Assembly: GCA_963921195.1 (NCBI GenBank)
Contig: OY992537.1
Span: 201,400,581-201,464,580 of the forward strand
DNA from: Pegoplata infirma
Taxonomy: Eukaryota; Arthropoda; Insecta; Diptera; Anthomyiidae
DNA: 64,000 nucleotides
Direction: 5' to 3'
The translations under genes and the position numbers were made by a program. Shown here piece after piece: positions 44,984 to 57,000 of this stretch. The notes below the pieces were generated by a model, which saw only the letters and a list, made by a program, of their open reading frames with translations, had not been told where the DNA came from and made no database searches. How positions within the stretch are numbered: position 1 is the first letter of the stretch; the number at the start of each line of letters is the position of its first letter.

Positions 44984-46030
44984 CAAATGCCTTTGATTTT
45001 CCTAATAAAAAAGAAATTTACCATTTAAAAATGGTATTTAAAACTTCAATATAAAATAAAAACAATTATTTTTTTTTTAGAATTTTTTAAACAATATAAT
45101 AAAATTAAAGCTATAAAACAACAATTTTGTATAAGAAAAGAAAGAATAATAATAATAATAATAATTTTAAATATAATAAAAAAATGTGCCTAATAAAACA
45201 AGAACTTAAAACTGATTTAATTAATTAAAATTAAAATAATAAAAAAACACGAAAGAAAACTAAAATTTTAAACACAAAATAAAAAACAATTTTTGAAGAC
45301 ATTTTTGCCAAATTTTTTTAAAAATAATTAAAAAAATTTAACTAAATAATTAAATTTTGTATAGAAAATGAAAAATAATTTTACCCTCGAAGAGACTTGA
45401 TTTTTTTGTTGTAATAATTCTTAAAAAAACATTAAATAATAATAAAAAAACTAAATATTTGTATTAATTAAACAGTAGTTTTTATATAGTATTTTTTACC
45501 TATGATAAACTAAATAATAAACTAAAGTAATCTTAAAATTTTTTAAAAAATAAAAAAAATTATAAAAAATATTCTTTTTTTTTATATAATAAAAACCCAC
45601 AATCATTATTATAATTAATTATATTTAGTAATAATACTAAAATTAATTTTAGTTCATAAGTTTTTAGTTTATTTTTTTTTAATTAAACTTTTTATATTTT
45701 TATATAAATTTAATATGTAAGCTTAAACAAAAAAGAAAAAAAATATATTATAAATGTATAAATATTATGAATTAAAAACAATTTTTTTATATTTTGTATG
45801 TAATAACTTAGAGCGCAAATTTTTTTTGAAGAATTTTGATGTTTTTTTTATTAGATTTTAATTGTATATAGTTTTTGTATATTTTAAGTTTTGTATTTTT
45901 TATAAAAAAAAATATTTAAAAAAAAAATCAAAGCATATTTACAAAAGAAAAAACTTCAAGGCAGCTTTTTATTTGTGAAAACAGTTTATAACAAAATTTT
46001 TAGATTGTAAACAGGATTTTGAGAATATAT
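44984..46030 (+). other. Hr39: Hr39 3' UTR and trailing AT-rich region
   Basis: Directly after the stop codon the DNA becomes very A+T rich and free of recognised transposons for about 1 kb. An AATAAA stands at 45004-45009, only 20 bases past the stop, and further AATAAA-like hexamers follow across 45040-45600. The real polyadenylation site cannot be chosen by eye; alternative 3' ends are likely. Confidence 0.5.
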
Positions 46031-46039
46031 TTTTTTTAC

Positions 46040-48500
46040 TAATCAATCTTGTGAACTAAGCGAACTTGTTCATATTTTTTAGTTCCTTTTATAAATTTGA
46101 TTAATAGAGAAATTTTGGTTATTTTTGTTGTTTAGTTTGAACTAGTTCAATAGAATTTTTACTCCTATGAATTGATTTATTTAGTTCATGGAGTGACTCG
46201 GTCCCTTTTTCCATTCATTTCTATGCCAACATATTTATTTGATCGAATCACTCTTGTGATTATACGAAATAGTAAACTAAACGAACTTGTTCATATTCTT
46301 TTTATACATTTGTTTAATAGAGAAATTTAATTCAATTAAATAATTTACTCCTATGAATTCATTTATTTAGTTCATGGTCATTTTTCCATTCATTTTTATC
46401 CCAACATATTTATTTGAATTACTGACACTGGTGATCTATACGAAATAGTTTGTACCGTAAGTTTTTTTGTACATTTAGTTCAAAATTTAGTTCATTAAGA
46501 CTTTTTGGAATTTTCATTTATTCAGCTCAATTGGTTCTATAAAGCTAGTTAAAAATGTGATTCAAAATTAAAATCTTCACTCCTATGAATTCGTTTATTT
46601 AATTAATAAAGTGTTTCGGCTAATCAATCTAATATGAAATAGTAAACGAACTTGTTCATATTTTTTAGTTCCTTTTATACATTTGTTCAAAAGAAAAATT
46701 TGGTTATTTTTGTTGTTTAGTTTGAACTAGTTAAATTAAATTATTTGCTCCTATAAATTCATTTTTACAGTTCATGGAGTGACTCTTTTTCCATTCATTT
46801 CTATCCCAACATATTTATTTGAACTAATTACTCTAGTGGTCTATACGAAATAGTTTATTTTAGGGGTTTTTTGTACATTTAGTTCATTGAGACTTTTTTG
46901 AATTTTTATTTTTTCAGCTCAGCTGGTTCTTTTGAGCTAATAACTCATGGGATTTAATGGATGATTTGGGTACCAATTAAAATCTTCACTCCTATTTAAA
47001 CTAAACGATTTTCTTTCTATTCTTTAGTTCTTTTTATACATTTAGTGAATAGGGTAATTTTGGTTATTTTTATTGTTTTAGTTTAGTTTGAACTAGTTCA
47101 ATTAAATTATTTACTCATATGAGTTCTTTTATCTAGTTCATGGAGTAACTCGGTCCCTTTTTCCATTCATTTCTATCCCTAAATATTTATTTGAGCTAAT
47201 GACTCTTGTGATCTAAACGAAATAGTTTATACCGTAAGAGTTTTTTGTAAAACTTAGTTCATTAAGACTCTTTGGAATTTTCATTTATTCAGCTCACAAT
47301 AAGTTGGTTTTATTGAGCTTATAACTCATGTGATTTAGGATCCAATTAAAATCTTTACGCCTATGAATTCGTTTATTTAATGAATAAAGTGATTCGGCCC
47401 CTTCTTCCATTTATTTCTATTCCAACATATTTATTTGAACTAATCGAACTTGTTCATATTTTATAGTTCTTTTTATACATTTAGTGAATAGGGTAATTTT
47501 GATATTTTTGTTGTTTTAGTTTGAACTAGTTCAATTGAAATATTTACTCCTATGCATAGAAAAAAAAATAGAAGTGTACCAGAGTCGTATTTCGCTTGAA
47601 TAAGTATTAGTGACAGCACATTATGTAACTTTTGACGTTTAATAAAAACAATGCAACATAAAGGAGAACAACAACAAAGAAAACAACAAAAGAAAAAACA
47701 AAAGGTTTTAAACTAGCAATATTGCGTATTATCTTTAAAAAAACGTTGAATAAAGCAAAATAAATAATAAATTTAATTAACTGAAAGACAAATTCCATTT
47801 TTTATAAACAAAGAATCTAATTTGAAATTAAATAAGTGTGAGGTGAGGAAGAACAAGCATTTTGCCACCATATTGTAAAATACATCAAATACAACACTGC
47901 GTACCTTCTAATCTTTTCTATGCTCCTAAGAACTCATTTATTTAGTTCATGAATTGATTTGGTCCCATTTTCCATTCATTTCGATCGAAACATATTTATT
48001 TGAACTAATCACACTTGTAATCTTTACGAAATAGTTTATACCGTAAAGAAGTTTTGTACATTTAGTTCATTGAGACTTTTTTGAATTTTCAATTATTCAG
48101 CTTAATTGGTTCTATTGAGCTAATTACTTATGTGATTTAATGGATCCTGTGGGTTCCAATTAATCCAACTAATCTTCACTCCTATGTAAACTAAACGAAC
48201 TTGTAAACATTCTTTAGTTCTTTTTATACATTTGTTTAATAGAGAAATTTTGGTTATTTTTCTTGTTTTAGTTTATTTTGAACTAGTTCGATTAAAATAG
48301 TCACTCCTATGAATTGATTTATGTAGTTCATTGAGTGACTCTTTCCCTTTTTTGAACAAATCACTCTTGTGATCTATACGAAATAGTTTATGTCATTAGG
48401 GTTTTTGTACATTTAGTTTATAAAGACTTTTTGGAATTCTCATTGATTCAGCTTAATTGGTTATATAGAGCTAATAACTCTAATGGATCCTGTGGGACTA
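46040..48500. repeat. Satellite-like array, about 380-400-bp unit
   Basis: Recurrent words: TTTGAACTAGTTCAATTAAA, CTCCTATGAATTCATTTATT, TTCCATTCATTTCTATCC, ACGAAATAGTTTATACCG and TTTAGTTCATTAAGACTTTT, in the same order about six times. Directly follows the Hr39 3' region. Interrupted by the element at 47555-47922. Confidence 0.85.
47555..47922. mobile_element. 368-bp hAT-like element in the satellite
   Basis: Ends CATAGAAAAAAA and TTTTCTATG, with the longer imperfect match TAGAAGTGTACC/GCGTACCTTCTA inside. CTCCTATG and CTCCTAAG flank it (47547-47554, 47923-47930), a near-identical 8-bp duplication; CTCCTATG is itself a satellite word, which weakens the case. Confidence 0.6.
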
Positions 48501-49250
48501 AAGGAGAAGAGAAGCCTTTTCAATTTCAACCTCACAAAAAAGTATTTTTTAACCATATGGTTAATGTTTTCAAATTATTCTACGAATTAGGTTAGAAAGA
48601 GAAACTGATATAACGCGCCATAAGAAAAACGGATGCCAGATCGGTTTTTGTTGTTTCACTCACTCACTCCTAAGTCGTAGAAAGTGTTGCCATGTTAGCG
48701 TAAAACGGACTAAAAACCGCTGTGTTTTCTCCTAAAATCGCTTAGTTTTTCCCCATTTTTTCTTATAAAACTCTACTGTCGAGTCTGTGTGTAAACTTTC
48801 GAATTTCGTGTCGTAATACCTGCCAAGCGATGGCCACGTTAGAGCTGAATACGATAAAATTTACGAAAAAAAAAATTTCAAGGTCATCATCCAGCGTTCA
48901 AAGTTGGAAAAAATTACGTGTTTCGAACAAAATTCATGTCTGAATTTTTTAACCAAATCTGGCTTAAAAATTCGGAAATTTTGTGTACTTTATTGAAAAA
49001 ATATTTAAAATATATGTTTTTTATATTCTTTTAAAATTAATGCCCGAATTTTTTGTTGGAAGTCTCATTTCATTCAGAACACGAAACGTGTGGTCTCTTA
49101 CGGACCACACAATGCGTGAGGGGGAGGGTAGTGGGATATATCTCCCCAAAACAATTTCTAACATAAAACAAACAAATTCCCTTAGGAAGGAATGTTTTAG
49201 AATTAAAGAGTGGTGGTAAAAATTTTTCTAGACTTGTGCTTAATCGTTCA
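48500..49250. other. Non-repeat stretch, no gene seen
   Basis: No conserved frame. A perfect TCAAGGTCA half-site occurs at 48878-48886. Nothing else to report. Confidence 0.3.
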
Positions 49251-49925
49251 ATTGTGTGAGCGCCCATTCTCGTTCATTTCAGATAAAATACCTAGTTCGT
49301 TATTCTAATTCAATTGGCCAATTATTGTTTAAGTTCAACAGTTCGTCAACGATTCATTTTGATCAAGTCTGTTGTTCGTTCATCTAAGTAGTTCTAATCG
49401 GTCAAATTTTGTTTTCGTTCCACATATGTGATAGAAATTCTCTTTCCGAATCTCGAATTTAAAATTTTTTTCTACAGAGAAAATTTCTTTAGAAATTGAG
49501 TGAGCGCTCATTCTCGTTCATTTCAGATAAAATATCTAGTTCGTTCTTCTAGTTCAATCATTTATTGTTTCGTTCAACAGTTCGTGAACGAATCATTCTG
49601 ATCGTATGGCATTCGTTCAAAAATACAAAAATGTTGAATAAAAACATAGGATCACTATATGAAAATAGATGATATTTTTAAAAAATAAGGAATTATTATT
49701 AACAAAAACAACGTGCCAAAAGAGGAAAAAAAACTAACTCCTAATGACAAAATTAACAAAAAAAATTGAATGATCGAACTGAAAGATCAAAATTAATTAA
49801 TGACCAATTGTTCTGAATGAATGAAAATACCTAAAAGGGCTGAAATGAACGAACTAGATAAACCGTTCAGTTAAGTGAATAGGTTAATTGAACTTGTTCG
49901 TTCGTGAACGACACAACTCCATATT
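49250..49925. repeat. Inverted/direct repeats of AACGAACTAG type
   Basis: GAGCGCYCATTCTCGTTCAT occurs at about 49257 and 49503, and its partial inverse (GCTGAAATGAACGAACTAG) near 49840. GTTCGTGAACGA palindromes occur at 49585 and 49903. Looks like a decayed inverted-repeat element. Confidence 0.5.
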
Positions 49926-50585
49926 TCTCAGAATCTTGTAGATTTTCTTCAGAAAAAACTTTTCAGAATCTAAGATTTTTTCTATAGGAAATATGTATAT
50001 CTCGGAATCTTAGATTTTTTCTATGGAACATTTTTTTGGAATATGAGAGTTTTTCTTCAAAAAAATTTACCAGAATCCAAACATTTTTCTGCATGAAAAA
50101 TCTTTGAGAATAAAATTCTGTAGAAAATTTGTATCAAACCTGAGATTTTTCAAGGAAGAATGTTTGTGATTTATGAGATTTATGAAATGTCTCTCAAAAT
50201 TTAAGGTTAAAGATTTGTAGAAAATTTTTCTCAGAATTTGTAATTTATAAATAAAACATTTCATAATTTTTTTTTTCTATAGAAAAATGTAAAAGAGCCT
50301 AAGAATTTTCCTATATGAAAAAAGTTTTAACATTTAGAACTCTATTTAATAGAAAAGATATCTGAGAGAACATCTGAAATTTTTAAGTAAAAAGTCGCGT
50401 TATTTGTTTACCTTGATGATGACCAGAGAGTCTAGCCGAAATATTGGAAGACAATATAAATAATAATATTAAAAACTTATAACAAAGGACCTTAAGCCTA
50501 ATTTAAACAACACTAATGACGTTTTATTTTATAAAAAAAATAAAAAAAATTTTTTTTACTTCGGAACTTTCCGATTTCAAGTCAA
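49925..50585. other. Degenerate TCAGAATCT-rich AT repeats
   Basis: Short degenerate units such as TTTTCTAYAGAAAA and TCAGAATCTTAGATTTTT recur over 49925-50380; related text is at 53400-53750. No gene. Confidence 0.35.
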
Positions 50586-51378
50586 ACAAGTGAGAGTGTT
50601 AAATTCGGTTGTGCCGAATCTTTGATACCCTCCAGCATGTTAAAAAATATAAAAAAGAAAATTTTGAGGGACTTTTTTTGTAGGGGGAGGGCTCGGAGAT
50701 GGTGGGGTGTTTTGGGATACCTTCCCCATAGCGATAAATGTTTACTAATTTATTTATCATGCTTGTTGAACTTTTCATTGTGCCCCACCCCTATGACTAT
50801 AAAAAACATTCGTGCCGATTTTCAGGACTGTAGCACTTTTATTTTAAACTGAATCGTGTTTTATATAGACGGACGGACATTTATAGAATGACTTATGGCA
50901 AAAAAATTAATTTTTTGCATTTTGCCCAAAAATTATTTTTTCGTGTTTTCTTAAAAAATGTCAATACTTATAAAGGATATCGTGTTATTTTCTAAAAATG
51001 TCTGCCTTATAAAATGCAAAAATGTTGCACTTTTTACCCTGTAAGAAATTACGGAGTTGAAATTGCCTTTTACAACAGCTGACTTTTTTTGTGTTGTTTT
51101 CTCAAAATAGCTGTTAAAAAAACAGGGCAGAATATTGCTGTATGTTGTGTTCTATTCCTGTCAAATAAAATGCAAATTTTTTAAAGGTGTGAGTTAAACA
51201 TTTTAAAAATGTGTACACTAAAAAGGCAAACATTTTTTTCAGATAAGAGAACACCATTAGAATTGATCGTGGATCAATAAAATATATACTTTATGGGGTC
51301 CCCGGCCGATATTTTTATGCGTTACAAACGGAATAGCAAAATGAGTATACCCCAATACTTTGAAGGGAGGGTATAAAA
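50586..51378 (+). mobile_element. GGAGGGTATAAAAA-type element, copy 3
   Basis: Starts ACAAGTGAGAGTGTTAAATT with hairpin ATTCGGTTGTGCCGAAT, then ATACCCTCCAG. Contains GACGGACGGACATTTATAGA and ends AACGGAATAGCAAAATGAGT, then GGAGGGTATAAAAAGG. Ends complete. Confidence 0.75.
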
Positions 51379-52080
51379 AGGAACCCATGTCCAATATTTT
51401 GTGTGTGTTAATAATGACCCCAAAAAGCTACTTTTCCGACCCCAACGATTTTGAAATTGAAAAAAGCTAAATTTGCTCCACCCTAGTACACAATAATCCA
51501 TTAATTAAAAAAGGCAGAGAAAGTGCAACATTTTTTTCCGAAAAGAAAACGGATTAAGATTTTAACACACGAAAAGTGTTATTTAAGACTTGAATAATAT
51601 TTTAAATATCTTGTTTGCAATCTAAAAAATAACTTTCCAATTCAAAATTTCATTTTATAATTTAAATTTTTCGTTAAAATAAAGTGAAAATCATGATCAT
51701 AGCCACTAAAAAAGTAAAATTAAAAAAAATATCCACAATAGAATATAGTTTTAGTGCAATTATAGTAAAACAATAATAATAAAAAAAATATAATAATAAA
51801 ACACCTAAAAATATTCCAGTGTTTTCAAACTGAAAATAAAAATATAAAATAACAAAAAAATAAATATTTTAAAATAATTAAAATAATAGTTAAAAAAAAA
51901 AACCTACATAGTTGCAATTTTTTTTTTTTAACAAAATGAAATCCTGTAACAGGATTTAAATTTTGGGTATAATTTTTACTATATTTCTGTTTTTTTAATA
52001 TTTTTAATAAATAAAAACAAAATAGAATTATAAAAAAAAAATGCAAAAACCAACCATTTGACACGCCCAGAGGGTTAATT
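51379..52080. other. AT-rich DNA with a hAT-related fragment
   Basis: 51385-51490 matches the interior of the 38942-40259 element (TTTCCGACCCCAACGATTTT, GCTCCACCCTAG). The rest is AT-rich without features. Confidence 0.4.
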
Positions 52081-52782
52081 CTCGGAGTGGAAAGCGATCA
52101 AAATTCTACTCGAACTTGAGATTTTTCAAATTTTGCTTTGAAAAATACAAGCATTTTATAATTTTAGGCACACTGAAACTCAAAACCAATGAAAACAATA
52201 TGAAAAGCTTGTATTTATTAAAGCATATTTTTAGGCATAATGAACAATTTAAAAAATCACACGTTCGAGTAAAATTTCGATCGCTATCGACTCCGAGAAA
52301 TATCCCCCAGGTAGTTAATTTTAGGAGTCGAAAGCGATCGAAATTCTGCTCGAATGTTTGATTTTTGCATACTTTTTTGAAGCCTAAAATAGTGCTTTAA
52401 TAAAAACAGGATTTTTTATATGATTCTTTTACAACACTGAAACATTAAAAAATTAAAAAAAAAATATATAAAAAGCTTTTATTAATCAAAGCGTAATTTT
52501 AGGCAAACAGAAAAATTGAAAAATCTTACGTTTGAGCAGAATTTTGATCGCTATCGATTCCGAGAATTAAAAACCAGCAGTTTAATTCTCGGAATCGATA
52601 TTGATCGAAATTCTACTCAAAGGTGCGATTTTAAAGATTTTCTCGTTGCCTAAATTTATGCTTAACCTGAAACAAAAAATCTTGAAAAAAAATTATGCTT
52701 TGATAAATAAAGCATAATTTTAGGCATAAGGAAAAATTGAAAAACCGCACGTAGAACTTCAATCGCTATCGACTCTAAGAAT
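52081..52782. repeat. Three tandem palindromic units
   Basis: Each unit begins CTCGGAGTGGAAAGCGATC (or variant), contains TAATTTTAGGCA-type words, and ends GATCGCTATCGACTCCGAG: 52081-52297, 52321-52565, 52587-52782. The arms are imperfect inverted repeats of 50-90 bases, joined by short TTAATT-bearing linkers. Confidence 0.75.
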
Positions 52783-54100
52783 TCCGAAAAGGGTGTGTTT
52801 CATTTCAATATAAATTAAAATTTTACCTATTTCAAAAATAAATCCAACTCATAATTCTGTTATTCATTATTGAAATAAAAATTGTTTTAAATTAAAAAAA
52901 GTTTTTCGTTAAAATCAAATTTGTTAAATTTCATAATTCTGTTTATTTTTAAGTTTTGAAAGAAATTATTTTTTTTTTAAATATTAATTTTTATTATTTA
53001 CTTAATATAAATATACATACATATTTTTTTACATTATAATTTTTTATTAAAAAATAAACAATTTTATAAAAATATTTTAAGAAAAAAAAACATATAAAAA
53101 TAAAAAAATTCTACAATGCAATATTTTTAAAAAAAACACTTTTTTGTTTGATTTTTTATTTTATTTTAATTATGAAAATTTTTTGATAGAAATACAGAGT
53201 TAAAAGCTGGCGCGGATCCAGGTTTTGGATTTGGAGAAAACTTTTTTTATTTAAAAAAAATCACAATGGAACCCTGCCGGACCTATTTACATCATAAATA
53301 AGAAAATTTTTAGTCAAATAAAATTTTTATTTAAAAATTCTTAGTTTTAAAGCTTAAAAAAAAATCTCATGCTAAAATTTCAATATTCCGAAAAAAATAA
53401 AGACTTTCAAACATATTCCCTTCATCAAATTTTCAGATGTTGAGATATTTTTACCAAAGAAAAACTATTAGATTCTAAAATATTTTTCATAAAGAAAAAA
53501 AGCCCTTCTTTGGTACATTTGCCTTTAGAAAAATGTTCATATTTCAAAACCCTTTTAATTCTGGATCATATTTTCTGTAGAAAAATTCTTAGATTCAAGT
53601 TTTTTCTTTAAGAAAATGACTTAGATTCTTAATTTTTTTCTTTAGAAATAATATGAGATTCTGAGACATTCTTCCCATAAAAAATGTTCTCAAATAATTC
53701 TCATATTTTACAATAACTCCTTAGATTCTGAGAACTATTTTGTATACCCTCAGCTCCAGAAACATTTTACGTAATGGAACATTTTTAGATTTTAAAAAAT
53801 TAAAATTTAAATTATCAATATTATTTATATTATGAAATGTTACATTAATTTTCGCCAAATGTAACGTGTCATCAATATGATGAAGCGGTGCCATCAATAT
53901 TAAAAATAAGAAAACTAAAATTTGTTAATTTTTTTTTATTTTATTTATATTTCATTTTATTTTATTTAATTTTTTTTTATTTTATTTTATTTTATTTTAT
54001 TTTATTTTATTTTATTTTATTTTATTTTAGTCTGCATTTTCCGTCCCTTAGAGACACCATGGGAGCGGTAAAAGCTGATTTCATAAAAAAGTTTATAAAA
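52783..54100. other. AT-rich DNA with a TTTTA microsatellite
   Basis: No gene. A run of TTTTA/TTTAT pentanucleotides spans about 53935-54030. Confidence 0.5.
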
Positions 54101-54566
54101 AAAACAAGTGAGAGTGTTAAATTCGGCCGTGCCGAATCTTTTATACCCTCCAAAATGTTAAAAAAATAAAAAAAAAAAATTGTCAGGGGCGTTTTTTTGG
54201 GGGCGGGGTGATGGGGGTCAGTGGGGGACGTTAAGAGCACCTTCCCATCCCGATAAATATACCAAATGTTTCATTTATTTAACAAAAATAGAAAAAAATG
54301 TAAAAAAGTGTATTTTTTCAGAGGATTGTTTAGTTCTTCAAGGGGGAACTTTTTTCCCCTGGGCCGACTTTGCCCATTTACGAACTTAACCTGCCTAGAA
54401 CCATAAGACATATTCATGCCAAATTGCAGGAGGCTAGCTCTTTTATTTTGGACTGCAACGTGCCATCTACAGACAAACGGACGGACGGACATTCACAGAA
54501 TGTCTTAGAATCGATCATGGATCAATAATATACATACTTTATGGGGTCCCCGACCGATATTTCGAT

Positions 54567-55337
54567 TAGACTTGCCAACCGTCCAGTTTTCGTCGGGACA
54601 GACCAGTTTTAGAGTGGAGTGTCCCGTGTCCCGACGATACCCTGAACGGGACGCCACTTGTCCCGTTTTGAGAAAAAAAACTAATTTTTTCATTGTCACA
54701 AAAAATAAATCGTAAACTTAGTACTTATTTTTATTAGCAACACTGGCATTTTTTAAATATATTTTTTATTTCATTTGTCAACTTTCAAATGAATTAAAAT
54801 TTTAACAGAGCGTGGTTTTTTGTAGAGGCATTTTTTTATTATTTTAGTAAATATTCTTTCCAATAAATTTGCACAAATGTTAAACTATTAAATTTTTCAC
54901 AGGAAAATGAACAGAAAAAGAGCTGCAGATATAAATGAATCGGCAGCAACACAGGAAAAGGATGAAAATAGAACGAAAAGGTATTGCAAATTTCAACCAG
55001 ATCACGGTGTGGTTGAACAAGTTTAATTAAAAGTTCGCTGCATATGAAATTTTATTGCAGATTATGTTAGTTGGCACCCGTACAAACATTTTAAGCCCAA
55101 TTTGAAAAAAATCGATAGTGGGGTTTTTGAGATAATAAGATTTTCATCTTATTGGATGCTACAGAAAAACGGTCCAACTTGTGTTAAAGTGTAACATATG
55201 ATAAATAAAGGTTGATGTCCTGAATCTAAGTCCTTTTGAGACGTTATAGAATTTTTGAGACGTCGATTTTTTTTTTGAATTTTTTTATGTTTTTTAGTGG
55301 TGTCCCGTTTTGGAAATTTCAAAAGGTGGCAAGTCTA
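54567..55337. mobile_element. 771-bp hAT-like element with exact 8-bp TSD
   Basis: Ends TAGACTTGCCAAC and GGTGGCAAGTCTA; ATTTCGAT is duplicated at 54559-54566 and 55338-55345. TCCCG words are clustered near the left end and one near the right. It retains a short coding remnant (54907-55026). Confidence 0.93.
54907..55026 (+). pseudogene. Possible hAT transposase N-terminal remnant, 39 codons
   Basis: MNRKRAADINESAA then RTKRYCKFQPD and a stop after VVEQV. The basic start and RYCKF word resemble the opening of some hAT-related transposases that precede a zinc-finger region. Lies in the middle of the element, so a deletion derivative is likely. Too short to be sure. Confidence 0.35.
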
Positions 55338-55402
55338 ATTTCGATGCCTTACAAACGGAATGACAAAGTGAGTATACCCCCATACTGTGGTTGGAGGGTA
55401 TA

Positions 55403-55995
55403 AAAAAAAAAAATTGTGGAGACCCGCTTAAGGGTTAAAAAAAGAGGGTTTGTTTGGAGAAAATGTTGGGGTTAAAAAAAAAAATTGGGGGTCGGTCACA
55501 CATTTAACTTTTCTAGGGTCACACTTACGACAGTTAGAGGGGTGGGAGTAAATTTTACAAAAATGTCATTTTGTGTGGCAAATCCTTATTTTCAGAAAAA
55601 ACGTTGGGGGAATTAAAATCCTATAGGAGGGATTTAACGATCCCTCTAGGAGGCACCATTGGACCGGTAGGAGCTGATTTAATAAAACATATTATGAAAA
55701 AACAAGAAAAATTGTATGGGGACTACCCTAAGGGTTGAAGATAGAGGGTAGGTATACTCTAAGAAAATGTTGGAGTTGAAAAAATTTTGGAGGTCGGACA
55801 GACATTTGACCCCTCTAGGATCACTTCCAGGACAGCTAGAGCGGTAGGCGCAAATATTTTTTAAAATTAAGCCTTTGTATGGGAGCCCCCTTTAGGAAGT
55901 TGAGATAGGGCTAAGGCATTTTTGGCTAAAGTGTTCGGGGGAAAAATTATTGGGGGTTGGTCTTAGATTTGACCCCTCTGGGACAGGCCTGGGCG
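55403..55995. repeat. 'GGGTCGGTC' repeat units
   Basis: GTATGGGGACTACCCTAAGG, GATAGAGGGTAGGTA and GGAGGTCGGACAGACATTTG recur about three times in degenerate form, homologous to 6870-7260. Confidence 0.6.
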
Positions 55996-56179
55996 AGTTG
56001 TAAGGCTTTTTGTGGATCTTTTCTCCTTCAAGCCCAACTTTAACCCCAATGAACGACCCCTAGATCTTATCCGACCTGCCCCTTTTTTGGGCTCATGCAT
56101 TTTTTTTACCAACCCCACAAAAAAGCGGTTCTAGCGTGTCGAATTCGAAAAGTCGTGCACTATCCCACCCCTAATACAC

Positions 56180-56630
56180 ATTAGCAAACATTATCTAACT
56201 AACCAGGTCTTATAGATTGCACCCACCGATTGTCCCGAAACTTTCATATGGGAATGAGAGGAGAAAAATAAGAGTTACCTGTTTTTTTTAGCTGCTTATT
56301 CTTAAATTTAAAAAGGGTTGCCACCTAATGTAAAAATAAGGTCTTTCGGGAAAACCCAAATAAAAGCTAAACTAGAACGAATTTCGCCAAACGCAAAAAT
56401 ACGGGTCAGCTTAATTTTAATAGAGATTATTATATATGATTTTGGCAGTCGTACGTATAAACATCTCCATATAAACTACCCCAAAGTTTTTACATTTTTA
56501 AAAATAAGGCCTTACTGAAGCCGAATTTTAACACTACCTAAACACCATTGTATAAGCCTTCAAAAAACCTTTCGATCTGTATAAGATGTTCATATAGTTT
56601 CTTTTGAAGAAATGTGATTTTTCTTCATAG
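56180..56630. mobile_element. Fold-back MITE 'ACAAGGAAGGTC' family, partial copy
   Basis: Words CACCCACCGATTGTCCCGAAAC, split here as CACCCACCGATTGTCC, and GAGTTACCTGTTTTTTTTAG match the family at 58485-58836, 59112-61630 and 63000-63115. CCTTTCGATCTGTATAAGATG is its interior. The right end is replaced by a tRNA-like sequence. Confidence 0.55.
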
Positions 56631-56708
56631 GTGGCTCAACTAGTTAAGCCGTCGACAATAAATACTACAACTGGGAGGCCGTGGGTTTAAGTACCAGCCA
56701 GGGCAGCA
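56630..56708 (+). ncRNA. tRNA-derived SINE head or tRNA pseudogene
   Basis: GTGGCTCAACTAGTTAAGCC is A-box-like and GTGGGTTTAAGTACC, about 50 bases on, is B-box-like, followed by CAGCCAGGGCAGC and a T-rich tail. Spacing fits a pol III type 2 promoter. No clean acceptor stem, so a SINE or pseudogene rather than a tRNA. Confidence 0.5.
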
Positions 56709-56819
56709 AATTTTTTTTTATTAATTTTTTTTTAATTTGTTATTTTTAATATATTTATTCAACTGTTTTATTAATATTAATATTATTTTAATTATTAAAA
56801 ACAATTTAAATGGCATATT

Positions 56820-57000
56820 GATGACATTTTTTGATGACATGATGAATTGTGTTATCACCTGTTTCTTAAATTTTGATGACATGTTGCATCATATTGAAAA
56901 AAAGTTTCATCAATATGATGAAATTTGTCATCAAAATTGATAACAGCAAGTGATGAAACCGTTTCATTAATATAATGAAGAATTTTTCTTTAAGTGCATT
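56820..57000. repeat. Inverted GATGAAA/TTTCATC words
   Basis: TTTCATCAATATGATGAAAT and TGTCATCAAAATTGATAACA form small palindromes; related words (CATCAATATGATGAAG) at 53873. Probably the end of a decayed inverted-repeat element. Confidence 0.4.

Larger units (their letters stand above)
54103..55402 (+). mobile_element. GGAGGGTATAAAAA-type element, copy 4, split by a hAT-like element
   Basis: Starts ACAAGTGAGAGTGTTAAATT with hairpin ATTCGGCCGTGCCGAAT, then TATACCCTCC. GGACGGACGGACATTCACAG is near 54478 and ACTTTATGGGGTCCCCGACC at 54536. After the insertion it ends AACGGAATGACAAAGTGAGT, then GGAGGGTATAAAAAA. Confidence 0.8.

Noticed and set aside
47607..47798. 63-codon minus-strand hydrophobic frame with start-like context
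   Set aside because: Lies wholly in the 47555-47922 inverted-repeat element; its hydrophobicity comes from AT-rich composition.
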